Assembly: GCA_026394555.1 (NCBI GenBank)
Contig: JAPKXZ010000051.1
Location: 59,096 to 123,095 of the forward strand
Origin: Methanothrix sp.
GTDB taxonomy: Archaea > Halobacteriota > Methanosarcinia > Methanotrichales > Methanotrichaceae
DNA: 64,000 nucleotides
Reading direction: 5' to 3'
In this document: positions 46,448 to 56,466 of the stretch, piece by piece
Layout: each line of letters opens with the position of its first letter
How positions within the stretch are numbered: position 1 is the stretch's first letter
Position numbers and translations under genes: made by a program
Notes under the pieces: model-generated
The model's input: only the letters and a program-made list of their open reading frames with translations
The model's database searches: none
What the model was told of the DNA's origin: nothing

Positions 46448-47788
46448 ATGGATAAAAGTTTGTTTCTTCAGAGAAGTTCCGACCCGGCCTATGCCACTCT
46501 CGACGATTGGATCCTGCACGAAGCGATTCCGTTCTCCGTCGATTCGTCCCAAACCTTAAACGCCTCTGTGGACAGGGTCATGGCCTCACTTGGCGCCTCG
46601 GTGAAGCTGTTGGGCTTGGGAGAAGCGCTGCACGGCGGCGAGGACATTCTTCTGCTCCGTAACCGCCTCTTCCAGTGCCTGGTGGAGAAGCACGGCTTCA
46701 GCGCCATTGCCATGGAGAGCAGCTTCCCCCGGGCGCGCGCCGTGAACGAGTACGTGGCCGGTCGCGGCCCGGCATCGTATGACGCCCTGCGGGAAGCGGG
46801 ATTCAGTCACGGCTTTGGCCGGCTCGAGGCCAATCGAGAACTGGTGGAGTGGATGAGGGCCTACAATGCCGATGCAGCGCACAGCGTCAAGCTCCAGTTC
46901 TACGGCTTCGACAGTCCGACCGAGATGATGTTCAGCGATAGTCCTGCCCAGGTTTTGCATTTTGTTCTCGATTACCTGGCCTCGATTGATAGCGCCAGCG
47001 ACGAGGAGCAACGCTTGCGTATCGACCAGCTTCTGGGCCAGGACTCCGATTGGGAGAACCCCGCTGCAATGATGGACCCGACCAAGTCCATAGGCCTCTC
47101 GCCAGCCGCCACTGCGCTGCGCATTGAGACCGAGGATCTCATTGCACAGCTGCAAATGCGCCGTCCCGAGCTGGTGGCTAAGAGCGATGAAGCCAGCTAT
47201 TTGGAGGCCATGCAGTATGCAACGCTCGCTCGATGGTTGCTGAACTATCACGCCGCGCTGGCACGAAAATCCAACAACCGGATTGTCCAAGGTCTCGGCC
47301 TTCGTGACGCGATGATGGCGGATAATCTGGCGTATGCCGTGGCCCGTGAGGGTGGCCGGGGGAAAGTGTTGGCCTTTGCTCACAACAGCCATCTACAGCG
47401 CGGAAAGGCAGAGTGGCAACTGGGCACTGACCTGCTCACGTGGTGGCCGGCGGGAGCGCACCTCGATGAGATCTTCGGCCCGGGCTATGCCGTCTTCGGA
47501 ACTGCTGTGGGCGTTTCTGATGCCAATGGCATAAGCCAGCCAGAAGCAGGCACTCTTGAGGCGCTCCTGACCGCCGGCCCAGGGTCGGCGCGCTTCATTC
47601 CCACACACAAAGGCCAGGGGCTTCCAACATCAGCAATCGTAGCTCTTCCGGCTCGCTCGGGAAGTATGATGAACCCAACCCACTTCGCACTGACTCCTCA
47701 AAGCTTCACCGATTTCGACTGGCTGGCGGTCCTGGATAAAACGGCATACAGCCGCGGCGGACCACAGCTGGAAAAAATGGGGTGCTAA
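46448..47788 (+). CDS. erythromycin esterase-family protein
   Basis: LLGLGEALHGGEDILLLRNRLFQCLVEKHGFSAIAMESSFPRARAVNEYVAGRG; VLAFAHNSHLQRGKAE. Confidence 0.88.
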   Translation: MDKSLFLQRSSDPAYATLDDWILHEAIPFSVDSSQTLNASVDRVMASLGASVKLLGLGEALHGGEDILLLRNRLFQCLVEKHGFSAIAMESSFPRARAVNEYVAGRGPASYDALREAGFSHGFGRLEANRELVEWMRAYNADAAHSVKLQFYGFDSPTEMMFSDSPAQVLHFVLDYLASIDSASDEEQRLRIDQLLGQDSDWENPAAMMDPTKSIGLSPAATALRIETEDLIAQLQMRRPELVAKSDEASYLEAMQYATLARWLLNYHAALARKSNNRIVQGLGLRDAMMADNLAYAVAREGGRGKVLAFAHNSHLQRGKAEWQLGTDLLTWWPAGAHLDEIFGPGYAVFGTAVGVSDANGISQPEAGTLEALLTAGPGSARFIPTHKGQGLPTSAIVALPARSGSMMNPTHFALTPQSFTDFDWLAVLDKTAYSRGGPQLEKMGC

Positions 47789-47872
47789 ATCTAAACAGTA
47801 AAACCCGTCCACGTTCTGGGAGTCGACTGTACAGCGGGAAGTTCGGAACGAGGGTATGGGCGAGTGAAACAG

Positions 47873-47918
47873 AGGGCTTTGCTCGGATGCACACTGTCCA
47901 GGCAACAGCCCTTTTTTT
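47873..47918 (+). terminator. stem-loop with T tract after the erythromycin-esterase-like gene
   Basis: AGGGCT(47873-47878)/AGCCCT(47907-47912) followed by a run of T. Confidence 0.5.
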
Positions 47919-47964
47919 AAGCGCAATATCCTGCAACTTGCTGCGAGGGTGCTCCGCCGCTGTT

Positions 47965-49761
47965 TCACTCACTATAAATCTCACTGGCGCTCAGCTGTCT
48001 ACCTTCTGCCAGCAGCTTTGCTGCCTTAAGTACAAGTTCTGCACGTCTGCGGGTGAATGCCTCAAAATTTGCTGCAAGTTTTATGTTCTTTTCCAAATCC
48101 GATAGATTTTCATACCCACCGGTTTCAAGTTCTTTGATGGGTATTAGGTGCGACTGCAGACGCTCTGAAACGATAGTTTCTGTGGTCCATTTATACCGAT
48201 CTATCAGGTATTGCTTTGGGTCTTTCCTACCGATAACCGTGTTTGTCTTATCGTCGATGAGTGCGCAGTTCATAGCGAGAAAGCTGTTGATTCCAGCTCC
48301 TTTCAATAGAGCATCGGGATATATGTGGTGATAGTGCCGCCCTTCGATATTGTCAGCGTTGAGTTGCTTACCTGATGCGAAGTCGTGGGCTCCAAGGCGG
48401 CAAGCGACAGCTAACACACCACGACCACGAATTGTTGCTCGTTTGGGCCAATCGGCTGTTATTAGCTCTTCGACTTCTGCGAGACCTTGCTCTGAAAAGA
48501 TGGGTACATCTTCGATGCCATAATTTGAGCCATCCAGCTTGCATTCACTGAGAATTATTCGTTTTAATGCATTGAAATCGGCAAATGCGTGGGTGGCAGC
48601 TGAGTTTTCATAGCGCTCTGTGAAAAAGGCGTACCATAGGTACTTTTTTAGCAAAAGTTCGTCCTGTCCCATTTTGTCCCCTGATTCCGGAATATATGCA
48701 TACAGGGCAGCAATAACGGCTAGCACAGCATTTGTAGGAAGACGCTGCTTATCATAAATGCCTTGGCTCTCTAGGAAGATGGCCATTCGGTGCAGCCCAT
48801 TTTCCATTTTATCCCAGTTTTCCACCATGCGCCTCTTATCCATATCCCATGAGCCGCGCTGGTTCGGCAGATTACCTTGCAGAAGTGCAGAAGTCGTGAG
48901 AATTTGATCTGAGAGTGGCGAATACCTGATAATTTCGGGATATTTTCTGTTAAGATCTGCTTCGAGATCGTGAATGGATTGCTCCATCGCGCTCTCCACT
49001 TCTGCGACAATGATATCATAGGTTGAAAGTGGCTTGCTGTTGGTGTTCATGTTTATGAAAACGTTCAGGGCGACGGTCTTCTCGGTACAGGAGGGTAGTG
49101 AGAGATATGGAAGATTGTAATTGGCGACAATTGAACGAACGTCCTTGATCCGATCGCTTACTTGTTTTTTAAAATTATAGAACTGGCTTAGTTCCTCTTT
49201 TCCTTCATTTGGCTCAATGGGCTTTGTGGCTGCATCAATCCAGTTATCTATTTCGTTCTGAATGTCTTCTGGTCGCAGTAGGTCGGTTGGGATCATGCCC
49301 CTCTCAAGACATTGAGGTGGGCTATCACACCAAAGAGGATAACGATCGCCTCTTTTATCATAGTAGCGGCTTCGGCAAAACACGGAAAGGTCTTCGCGAT
49401 CTATGTCACCTTCGTATCGATCGAATTCCTTGAAATATATGAAGTATGTCTCATTCTCATAATTATTGTGAAATGTTCTCCATAAAGCAGTGAGTCGTTG
49501 TTGTCCGTCAAGCAGGTGCTCAAAGACGCGACCACCAACCCTTTCAGGAGCAGTACTTAGGAAACGCGATACAAACTTCTCTTGGTCACCGACTTCTAAG
49601 ACTAGAGTTATGCCTAACGGCAAGTTATGAATGACCATCTCGTTCAGACTGCAGATGCGATGTCGATCCCAAGCTTCAAATCGTTGAAAACGTGGGAGCT
49701 TGATCTCGCTGCGTTTTATCTTTCCGTACCATTCGTCAAGATTCCGGTTCCTAGCTTCCAT
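47965..49761 (-). CDS. DUF262 + HNH (DUF1524-like) protein, GmrSD-like type IV restriction family
   Basis: LPRFQRFEAWD, HLLDGQQRLTALWRTFHN; C-terminal RHYHHIYPDALLKGAGINSFLAMNCALIDDKTNTVIGRKDPKQYL. Confidence 0.85.
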   Translation of the reverse strand: MEARNRNLDEWYGKIKRSEIKLPRFQRFEAWDRHRICSLNEMVIHNLPLGITLVLEVGDQEKFVSRFLSTAPERVGGRVFEHLLDGQQRLTALWRTFHNNYENETYFIYFKEFDRYEGDIDREDLSVFCRSRYYDKRGDRYPLWCDSPPQCLERGMIPTDLLRPEDIQNEIDNWIDAATKPIEPNEGKEELSQFYNFKKQVSDRIKDVRSIVANYNLPYLSLPSCTEKTVALNVFINMNTNSKPLSTYDIIVAEVESAMEQSIHDLEADLNRKYPEIIRYSPLSDQILTTSALLQGNLPNQRGSWDMDKRRMVENWDKMENGLHRMAIFLESQGIYDKQRLPTNAVLAVIAALYAYIPESGDKMGQDELLLKKYLWYAFFTERYENSAATHAFADFNALKRIILSECKLDGSNYGIEDVPIFSEQGLAEVEELITADWPKRATIRGRGVLAVACRLGAHDFASGKQLNADNIEGRHYHHIYPDALLKGAGINSFLAMNCALIDDKTNTVIGRKDPKQYLIDRYKWTTETIVSERLQSHLIPIKELETGGYENLSDLEKNIKLAANFEAFTRRRAELVLKAAKLLAEGRQLSASEIYSE

Positions 49762-49967
49762 AATCCCTCCTAGATAAATTATTAAGAACGCTCCGGGTTG
49801 ATTTTTTATTATCCTATTATCTGTCTTCTCTACTCCAGTGCTGAGCTAGATCTATTGGAGTTGTATCTTTCTTGATTTTGAAAAGGTTTTCCATATCTAG
49901 AGCTAAAACCCAATCCGCAAAAAACCTAGAACCAACTGTGTTAAAATTAGCAGAATAATATTAATAA

Positions 49968-51140
49968 TTATCCCAAGGCGTATCCCAGCAGCCTGGCCAG
50001 CCGGATGGCATCCCAATCGAGGTGGCGCAGCATGCGGCCCATGAGGCGACTGGGTCGGTCGATATCCCCGTGCTCCTCTATGGCTTTTATGAGCCGGGGC
50101 TTGCCGGCCAGGTAGCCCACCAGCTCATCCAATTCAGCATCGCTCATTTTGCCCAGCATGCGGTTCGCCCTCATGCCGATCTCCAGCTCCCGGCCCAACG
50201 CCGCCCTCCAGAGCCGGTCGTACTCCATGAGCCGCTTCGCGGAAAAGTCGCCTTCCATTGCCGCAGCAGCCGTCACGCCGCCCGCGATCTTGGCCGCTAC
50301 CAGCCCTGGATAGATTCCGCCGCCTGAGGTAGGCTTGACCTGGCCTGCCGCATCGCCCACGGCCAGCAGGCCCTCCACAGCAGTGGCCGCAGGCGGGCCC
50401 AGGGGCAGACCGCCCACATTCAGGGCCACTGGTGAGCCCTGTAGCCTCTTTTTGATAACATCCGTTTTCAAGAACGCCCGCAAGTGCTCGCACCCCTGAT
50501 CGCGAGCGCACAGACCGATGCGGGCCGTTCTCTCGTCCAGAGGAATCACCCAGGCAAAGAGGCCCGGCGCGGCACCCAGGTGCACCTCCACCTTCTCAGC
50601 ATCTTCCACGGCAAAGGGCACCTGCACCTGGGCCCCGGAGAGGATCATCTGAGGCGGAGCAATGCCGGCCCGGCGGGCGAGAAGGGCAGAGACGCCCTCC
50701 GCAGATATTACTATCTTTGCATAGATCTCTTGGCCCCCGCCCAGGGTGAGGACGCTTGTCCCTTTTTCCCGTCTGATCTGTCGCACAGCCGCACGAAGGC
50801 GAAGATTCGCTCCTTCCTGCACGGCCCGGCCAAGCAGCGCCTGGTCAAAGAGCCTCCTGTCCACCACCCAGGCCTTGCAGGATTTGGCTTTGAAGTCCAT
50901 GCGCTGGCCGCCGGGCGAAAAGACCGACGCTCCCATCATGCCGCGCAGAATGTGGGAGCCCTGCGACAGCTCCGACTCGGCCATAGCCTGCTCACCCAGC
51001 AGGCCAGCGCACTGCACCGGCCATCCTGCTGCGGCATGCTCCTCCAGCAAAATTGTGCAGGCACCGGCTTTGGCGGCATACTTGGCGGCCATAGAGCCAG
51101 CCGGCCCGGCGCCGATGACGGCCACGTCGAATATGTCCAT
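49968..51140 (-). CDS. geranylgeranyl reductase-family FAD-dependent oxidoreductase
   Basis: DVAVIGAGPAGSMAAKYAAKAGACTILLEEHAAAGWPVQCAG; GLLAVGDAAGQVKPTSGGGIYPGLVAAKIAGG. Confidence 0.9.
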   Translation of the reverse strand: MDIFDVAVIGAGPAGSMAAKYAAKAGACTILLEEHAAAGWPVQCAGLLGEQAMAESELSQGSHILRGMMGASVFSPGGQRMDFKAKSCKAWVVDRRLFDQALLGRAVQEGANLRLRAAVRQIRREKGTSVLTLGGGQEIYAKIVISAEGVSALLARRAGIAPPQMILSGAQVQVPFAVEDAEKVEVHLGAAPGLFAWVIPLDERTARIGLCARDQGCEHLRAFLKTDVIKKRLQGSPVALNVGGLPLGPPAATAVEGLLAVGDAAGQVKPTSGGGIYPGLVAAKIAGGVTAAAAMEGDFSAKRLMEYDRLWRAALGRELEIGMRANRMLGKMSDAELDELVGYLAGKPRLIKAIEEHGDIDRPSRLMGRMLRHLDWDAIRLARLLGYALG

Positions 51141-51370
51141 GTTCGAGAAGAGAGATGAAAGGCAATGATGTTAACTTTTTCTTTCGAGGCTTGGCAAGTC
51201 GGCCTGAGCCGTCCGCCCGGCTGGCCGCCCGCCTGCACGCGCGCCCGCATGAGACGAAACTTTATTTCTGTTGAGAGTAAATCAAATTAATTGGAGAACG
51301 CTGCAAGATGGCGGATATTGATCTTACGTAATATAACTAAACCGCCAAATATACAAAAGGGGATCGAAGG

Positions 51371-52132
51371 ATGGAAGAGGTACAAAGGTTAATGGACCAG
51401 TATGTCGCGTGGCTGAGAAGCAAAACCACACTCCGACAGGTAGATGACTGGATTGAAGTAACCACACCGTATCTCGACCGGAACAACGACTATCTTCAGA
51501 TATATGCCCGAAGACAGAACGGGAGCTATATCCTTACGGATGACGGTTATATCCTCGGCGAGTTAGAACTGTCAGGCTGCAAACTGGAGAGCCCGAAGAG
51601 ATTGGCTCTTCTTCAGATGACCTTAAACGGTTTCGGGGTGAAACAGGTCGATGGTGCTCTTGAGGTAAGAGCCTCAAAAGAGGATTTCCCGCTGCGCAAG
51701 CATAACCTTGTTCAAGCGATGTTAGCGGTAAACGACTTGTTTTATTTAGCCACGCCTATGGTGTCCAGTCTGTTCCTGGAAGATGTTGTCGCTTGGCTTG
51801 ATGAGAATGAAATTCGCTATACTCCCAATGTAAAGTTCACTGGAAAGAGCGGATATGATCACCTATTCGACTTTGTGATACCGAAATCAAAGAAGCAGCC
51901 TGAAAGGATTATCCAGGCAATCAACCGCCCGAGCCGAGATGAAGCCCAGGCGACGGCCTTCGCATGGTTTGATACCAAAGAGGTTCGATCACCTGAGTCC
52001 AGGGCCTACACCATATTGAACGATTCTGAGCGAGATATTCCACTAACTGTTATGGATGCTCTTCAAAGCTACGAAGTGAGACCAATACCTTGGAGCAAAA
52101 GGGATTTCGTGGTGGAGGAGTTGACGGCGTAA
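51371..52132 (+). CDS. DUF1828/DUF1829 domain protein
   Basis: [44 protein letters not shown]...; C-terminal [25 protein letters not shown]. Confidence 0.75.
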   Translation: MEEVQRLMDQYVAWLRSKTTLRQVDDWIEVTTPYLDRNNDYLQIYARRQNGSYILTDDGYILGELELSGCKLESPKRLALLQMTLNGFGVKQVDGALEVRASKEDFPLRKHNLVQAMLAVNDLFYLATPMVSSLFLEDVVAWLDENEIRYTPNVKFTGKSGYDHLFDFVIPKSKKQPERIIQAINRPSRDEAQATAFAWFDTKEVRSPESRAYTILNDSERDIPLTVMDALQSYEVRPIPWSKRDFVVEELTA

Positions 52133-52189
52133 CATCTTCGGGCGCTGTCCGGGAATTACGAATTATGGCGTTTTAGTGCGTACAAATAT

Positions 52190-52537
52190 TCACGCAAAGC
52201 ACCTCTCCAGGAAAGCCGCCATATCCTCGATGCTCTCCACCGTCTCTTCGATGGGCGTGCCTTTTGAGATGCGCTCGTAGACCACATCCCATGTGGAGTA
52301 CCCGCGCAGTCTCATGACAAGCTCGCCGGCTGGCGTTGTGGCCAGATCGGTCTCAAAGCGCATCCACCGGTCGCCTTCCCGCTCCACCTCGAAATTCTGC
52401 GAGGCTCCGCAGGTGCCACCGTAAAAAACGCCATGCACCACATCGATGTACAGCCTTATCCAGGAGATGCATTTCGAGTAGCGATAAACTCCCTCTGTGA
52501 TGCAATCGGGCCCATCCCATCCGGTTAGAGGCTTCAT
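52190..52537 (-). CDS. hypothetical protein (115 aa)
   Basis: Intact ORF; C-terminal helix GTPIEETVESIEDMAAFLERCF. Confidence 0.5.
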   Translation of the reverse strand: MKPLTGWDGPDCITEGVYRYSKCISWIRLYIDVVHGVFYGGTCGASQNFEVEREGDRWMRFETDLATTPAGELVMRLRGYSTWDVVYERISKGTPIEETVESIEDMAAFLERCFA

Positions 52538-52640
52538 GGATGGTAGAATATCCTGGCAGCTTTATGCATCTTATGGGTGGCGTGGATCATAACCTCAGAG
52601 CGTGCAAAAGAATTAGTAGAATCCAGTCAGAATATTATCC

Positions 52641-53474
52641 ATGCCCGATGTTGTGCAGCTTGCCGAGGAAAAGCCGGAAAAGACTCCAGATGGCCCTACT
52701 GCCGACGCTCCCCCCAGAACCACCTGGTCCGGCAGCCTGCGGATCGGTCTCGTAAACATCCCTGTCAAGGCCCTGCTCATGACAAAAGATGTGCGCATCA
52801 GCTTTCGCATGCTTCATCGGAGCTGCAAGACGCAAATCTCCTTCAAGCGTTTCTGCCAGGAGGGCGAGGAGGTCACGTTGGCCGATATCGTCTATGGCTA
52901 TCCTCTGGGAAAAGATCAGTACGCAGTACTGGAAAAAAAGGAGATCGAGGCTGCCAGGCCCGAATCGAAGAACACCATAGCTCTCGATCGTTTTGTGAAC
53001 TTCTTTGAGATCGATCCTCACTACTTCGAAAAAACCTATCTGCTTTTGCCGGATAAATCCGAGGAGGCCTACTCGCTTCTAAGAACCGTCATGGAGAAGA
53101 CGGCAAAGGCGGCCATCGGCCGGATTTCCCTTCGCTCGCGAGAGAGACCGGTCCTGGTCCACTACTACCGGCAGGCTGTGGTGGCCACCACTCTCCGCTA
53201 TCCGGAGGAGGTATTAGACCCAGTGAACTATCAGGCGATCAGAGATCTTCCACAGCCCCAGGAAAAGGAGCTGGAACTGGCCTTGGAGATCATAAAAAGC
53301 CTGAGCGGAGAATTGGACCTTTCTAGCTACCACGACCAGTACAAAGAGAGGATCGAGGCGCTGGTCAGGTCCAAGATGGCAGGGACCGTGGCGGTCCCGG
53401 AGAAGAAGAAGACAAGGCCCGCTGCCAAGAGCCTCATGGAGGCCCTGCGCCTGACCGCGGAGTCGTTGAAGTAA
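52641..53474 (+). CDS. ku: Ku protein (prokaryotic NHEJ)
   Basis: RTTWSGSLRIGLVNIPVKALLMTKDVRISFRMLHRSCKTQISFKRFCQEGEEV...YLLLPDKSEEAYSLLRTVMEKTAKAAIGRISLRSRERPVLV. Confidence 0.95.
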   Translation: MPDVVQLAEEKPEKTPDGPTADAPPRTTWSGSLRIGLVNIPVKALLMTKDVRISFRMLHRSCKTQISFKRFCQEGEEVTLADIVYGYPLGKDQYAVLEKKEIEAARPESKNTIALDRFVNFFEIDPHYFEKTYLLLPDKSEEAYSLLRTVMEKTAKAAIGRISLRSRERPVLVHYYRQAVVATTLRYPEEVLDPVNYQAIRDLPQPQEKELELALEIIKSLSGELDLSSYHDQYKERIEALVRSKMAGTVAVPEKKKTRPAAKSLMEALRLTAESLK

Positions 53475-53537
53475 TGGACTTATGCGATGTAATTTTATTC
53501 CATAAACCACCAGGGTATTATTATCCAGCTATGATTA

Positions 53538-53677
53538 TTAACCACAGAGGCACAGAGCTCACAGAGACGCGCAATTTATCTAATTACCAACACTTGAAGA
53601 GGAAAGCATCTTAATTCCAAGCAAATAGTCGTCTCCGTCCGCTCGTCCTCTGTGCGCTCTGTGACTCTGTGGTTTAT
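53538..53677. mobile_element. MITE-like element with imperfect terminal inverted repeats
   Basis: Left TTAACCACAGAGGCACAGAGCTCACAGAGACG and reverse complement of right TAAACCACAGAGTCACAGAGCGCACAGAGGACG; about 140 bp, no ORF. Confidence 0.55.
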
Positions 53678-53746
53678 TCCCGTAACTGTCTGTGTTTGAT
53701 TATTCAGCAATTCCATTAACCATTCGATACAACGAGGTGCCAGAAA

Positions 53747-54685
53747 ATGAATCTCGTAAAGCCCATGCTCGCGGTCTCCGGTCAGCCCTTCAACTCGCCA
53801 GAATGGATCTATGAGCCCAAGATCGACGGCACTCGCTGCCTGGCGGAGGTTACCTCAAGCGGCGTGCGCCTCTACAATCGCAGGCTTTTCAATATCACAT
53901 ATCGCTATCCAGAGCTGGCTCTTGCCCTGGCCCGGGGGGCTTCCGGCTGCGTCCTGGATGGAGAGATTGCCGTCTTCTCGAATGGCCGGCCAAGCTTTGC
54001 GAAGCTTGCCGAGCGCGACCACCTGAGCGACAGGCTCGCCATAGACTACCTCGCCCGCGTCCTTCCAGCCAGCTATGTTGTCTTTGATATCCTCTTCGCC
54101 AAAGAGATGAGCGTCATGGGTCTACCTCTTCGCGAGCGAAAGCAGATTTTAAGAGAAGAGCTGCAAGAGAGCGAGGCCGTAAGCATCGCCGACTCATTTC
54201 CGGAAAAGGGTGAGGACTATTTTCAGGCGGCACAAAAGATGGGACTCGAAGGAATCGTAGCCAAGAGGCTGAACTCCGTCTATGAGCCGGGCACAAGAAG
54301 CCCCGACTGGATAAAGATCAAGAAAAGCATCAAGCTCGATCTGGTGATCGGAGGCTACATTCCAGGAAAGGGAGGGCGCGTTTCTTACTTTGGCGGCCTT
54401 CTCCTGGGCGCCTACCACCACAGCCTGCTGCATTACGTTGGTCGGGTCGGATCAGGATTTACTGACAAAGAGCTGGAAGAGATTGCCGCAGGCTTTTCGC
54501 CCCTGGACAGTTCTCCCTTCACCAATGAACCGGCAACGCCCGAGGTAAGATGGGTCAAACCCTTACAAGTAGTGCAGGTCTCTGCCCTGGAGGTCACGTT
54601 GGACGGCCACCTTCGCGCACCGGTATACCTGCGTACCAGAGATGACAAAGAGCCGCAAGAATGCACACTGGATCAGCTCAATTGA
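53747..54685 (+). CDS. ATP-dependent DNA ligase (LigD ligase-domain type)
   Basis: Adenylation motif YEPKIDGTRCLAEV; CVLDGEIAV, EGIVAKRLNSVYEPGTRSPDWIKIKKS, YVGRVGSGFTDKELEE. Confidence 0.94.
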   Translation: MNLVKPMLAVSGQPFNSPEWIYEPKIDGTRCLAEVTSSGVRLYNRRLFNITYRYPELALALARGASGCVLDGEIAVFSNGRPSFAKLAERDHLSDRLAIDYLARVLPASYVVFDILFAKEMSVMGLPLRERKQILREELQESEAVSIADSFPEKGEDYFQAAQKMGLEGIVAKRLNSVYEPGTRSPDWIKIKKSIKLDLVIGGYIPGKGGRVSYFGGLLLGAYHHSLLHYVGRVGSGFTDKELEEIAAGFSPLDSSPFTNEPATPEVRWVKPLQVVQVSALEVTLDGHLRAPVYLRTRDDKEPQECTLDQLN

Positions 54686-54739
54686 TTGCAAAAAAACTGA
54701 GGGCTTTCCTACAGCCGGCTCCTTAAGTCTGCGTCCACT

Positions 54740-55147
54740 TTACGCCATCACCTGCTCTTTGAGAATATAGCGGATCAAGTCTTCCGAGAGTTTGGTCTCC
54801 CTTTGCAGCTTCTTTACAGTCTCCTCGATGCTGTTGCCTTCTGTCATGAGGTTTGATATTCGTCCCACAATCTTCTCGCCAATGGCATAATACTCATCAA
54901 TATCCTTCCTGTGGCCCCAAACATCACCCCGCAGGAGCTGCACTCCCTGAATCTCCAGGAATTGCTGGGCGGCCTTGGACATGGTCTCATGGTAGGACGG
55001 CGGAATCTGTACGGCTCTTAGACGCGGGCAGGACTGGACCAGGTTCATTACATCCATATTGGAGGCTCGGAAAGCCAGATGAACCAGCTGCTCGTTCCTG
55101 TTTAGATCGGTTATCTCTTTCTTAGAACTAACTACCCTCAGTTTCAT
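54740..55147 (-). CDS. DUF1699-family protein (methanogen conserved)
   Basis: MKLRVVSSKKEITDLNRNEQLVHLAFRASNMDVMNLVQSCPRLRAVQIPPSYHETMS. Confidence 0.75.
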   Translation of the reverse strand: MKLRVVSSKKEITDLNRNEQLVHLAFRASNMDVMNLVQSCPRLRAVQIPPSYHETMSKAAQQFLEIQGVQLLRGDVWGHRKDIDEYYAIGEKIVGRISNLMTEGNSIEETVKKLQRETKLSEDLIRYILKEQVMA

Positions 55148-55475
55148 GCCACTTACCAATGCTCTTAAAATATTTATAGATAATGGTAATCATAGTAATC
55201 CTTAATTAGATATACTGAGATCAGTAACTGAATCGGTGAAATATTATGCATGGGCGCTAATGCTCAGAGATATTTGCAGAGTTATGTCAACGATTTGAAT
55301 ATGTTTATATGATACATTGATATTTATATTAGATAAGCTAGCACTTAACTAGTTAGCAGTAATACTGCAAACCAGGCCCAGCTAGTTATGTCAGGCTTTC
55401 GGGGCCCGACTTTTCAGGATACCTCTGTATAAAATCAGACCGCAATTTGTCGGCAATTAGTCCGGTGTCGCCAGC

Positions 55476-56453
55476 CTATGCGCCGTCCTGTCGGAATGAT
55501 CTCACTGCTGCGGCGCAATTCGTGAGAAGCCTGCCCGCCAGATCTTGACTGGGCCAGGAACCCAGGCCGCAGTCGGGACCTGTCGCCCTCAGCCTATCTC
55601 CAAATTGGGCATAGACTTTGTCCAGCCTTTTCCTCATGACCTGGGGGGATTCCAATTCCAGTATCTCCCTTTCCAGCCTTGGCATATCCTGCCAGAGGTT
55701 GGTGCCGAGCTGTTCGTTCAAGCGGGCGGACATGGACAAAATATCGGTGCGTGCGATGCCTGCGCGAAGATAACTGTCCGTCTCCTCCAGGACCTTCTTG
55801 TCTATCAATTGCAGATAGTCAGGATGCGCCGCCGACTCAATGCCCACGATGCTTATGCCGGGAACGCGAGCACAGGCCTCGGCATAAAGAGGCGAATGCA
55901 AATGCACTTCACAGTCCATGCCCAGACAGGGCGCGCTCGCGATCTGTAGGGCATCAAGGATCTCATCCTCTGAAAAAACAATGTTGGAGTTCAAACCAAG
56001 GCTCGGCTCATCCAAAGACGCCACAGACATCTTTCCTTCCTCCAATGCCAGAGAGAGGAACCTGGATACGCTCTTCGCCAGGGTTTTGAGAATATCCGGA
56101 TAATGCGTAGCCCCGAAAGCGGAGATATAAAGCTCCACCGGCCCGGTGACGCAGACGCGCACATCCTCGCCCGCCGGCACCGCCTCCAGCTCCATGATCC
56201 TGGCATGCTCTTTCTTGATCAGGTAGGGGCTCTTTGCTTTGGCCGGGTCCTCGATCTCGTCCATGAACATGCGGATCATATCTCGAAACTGGGGGTAGGT
56301 GGGAACCTCTACGCCGGCACAGCTCTTTTGAGCCAGAACATCGCGCACCATTTTTAGATACTGATCGCGAGAGAGGCTTGGCAGCCTGACTCCTTTGGGC
56401 AGGGGAAAGCTGCCGATATCATCGAAGAATAAGCCCTCAATTTGCCGCGCCAT
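55476..56453 (-). CDS. MetE-like (core-type) cobalamin-independent methionine synthase homologue
   Basis: DDIGSFPLP, VCVTGPVELYISAFG, SLDEPSLGLN, GPDCGLGSWPS; N-terminal MetE domain absent. Confidence 0.8.
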   Translation of the reverse strand: MARQIEGLFFDDIGSFPLPKGVRLPSLSRDQYLKMVRDVLAQKSCAGVEVPTYPQFRDMIRMFMDEIEDPAKAKSPYLIKKEHARIMELEAVPAGEDVRVCVTGPVELYISAFGATHYPDILKTLAKSVSRFLSLALEEGKMSVASLDEPSLGLNSNIVFSEDEILDALQIASAPCLGMDCEVHLHSPLYAEACARVPGISIVGIESAAHPDYLQLIDKKVLEETDSYLRAGIARTDILSMSARLNEQLGTNLWQDMPRLEREILELESPQVMRKRLDKVYAQFGDRLRATGPDCGLGSWPSQDLAGRLLTNCAAAVRSFRQDGA

Positions 56454-56466
56454 TCCTTAATCACCT

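Noticed and set aside
46586-47392. 268-aa antisense ORF opposite the erythromycin-esterase-like gene
   Set aside because: Shadow ORF; the sense product has clear family motifs.
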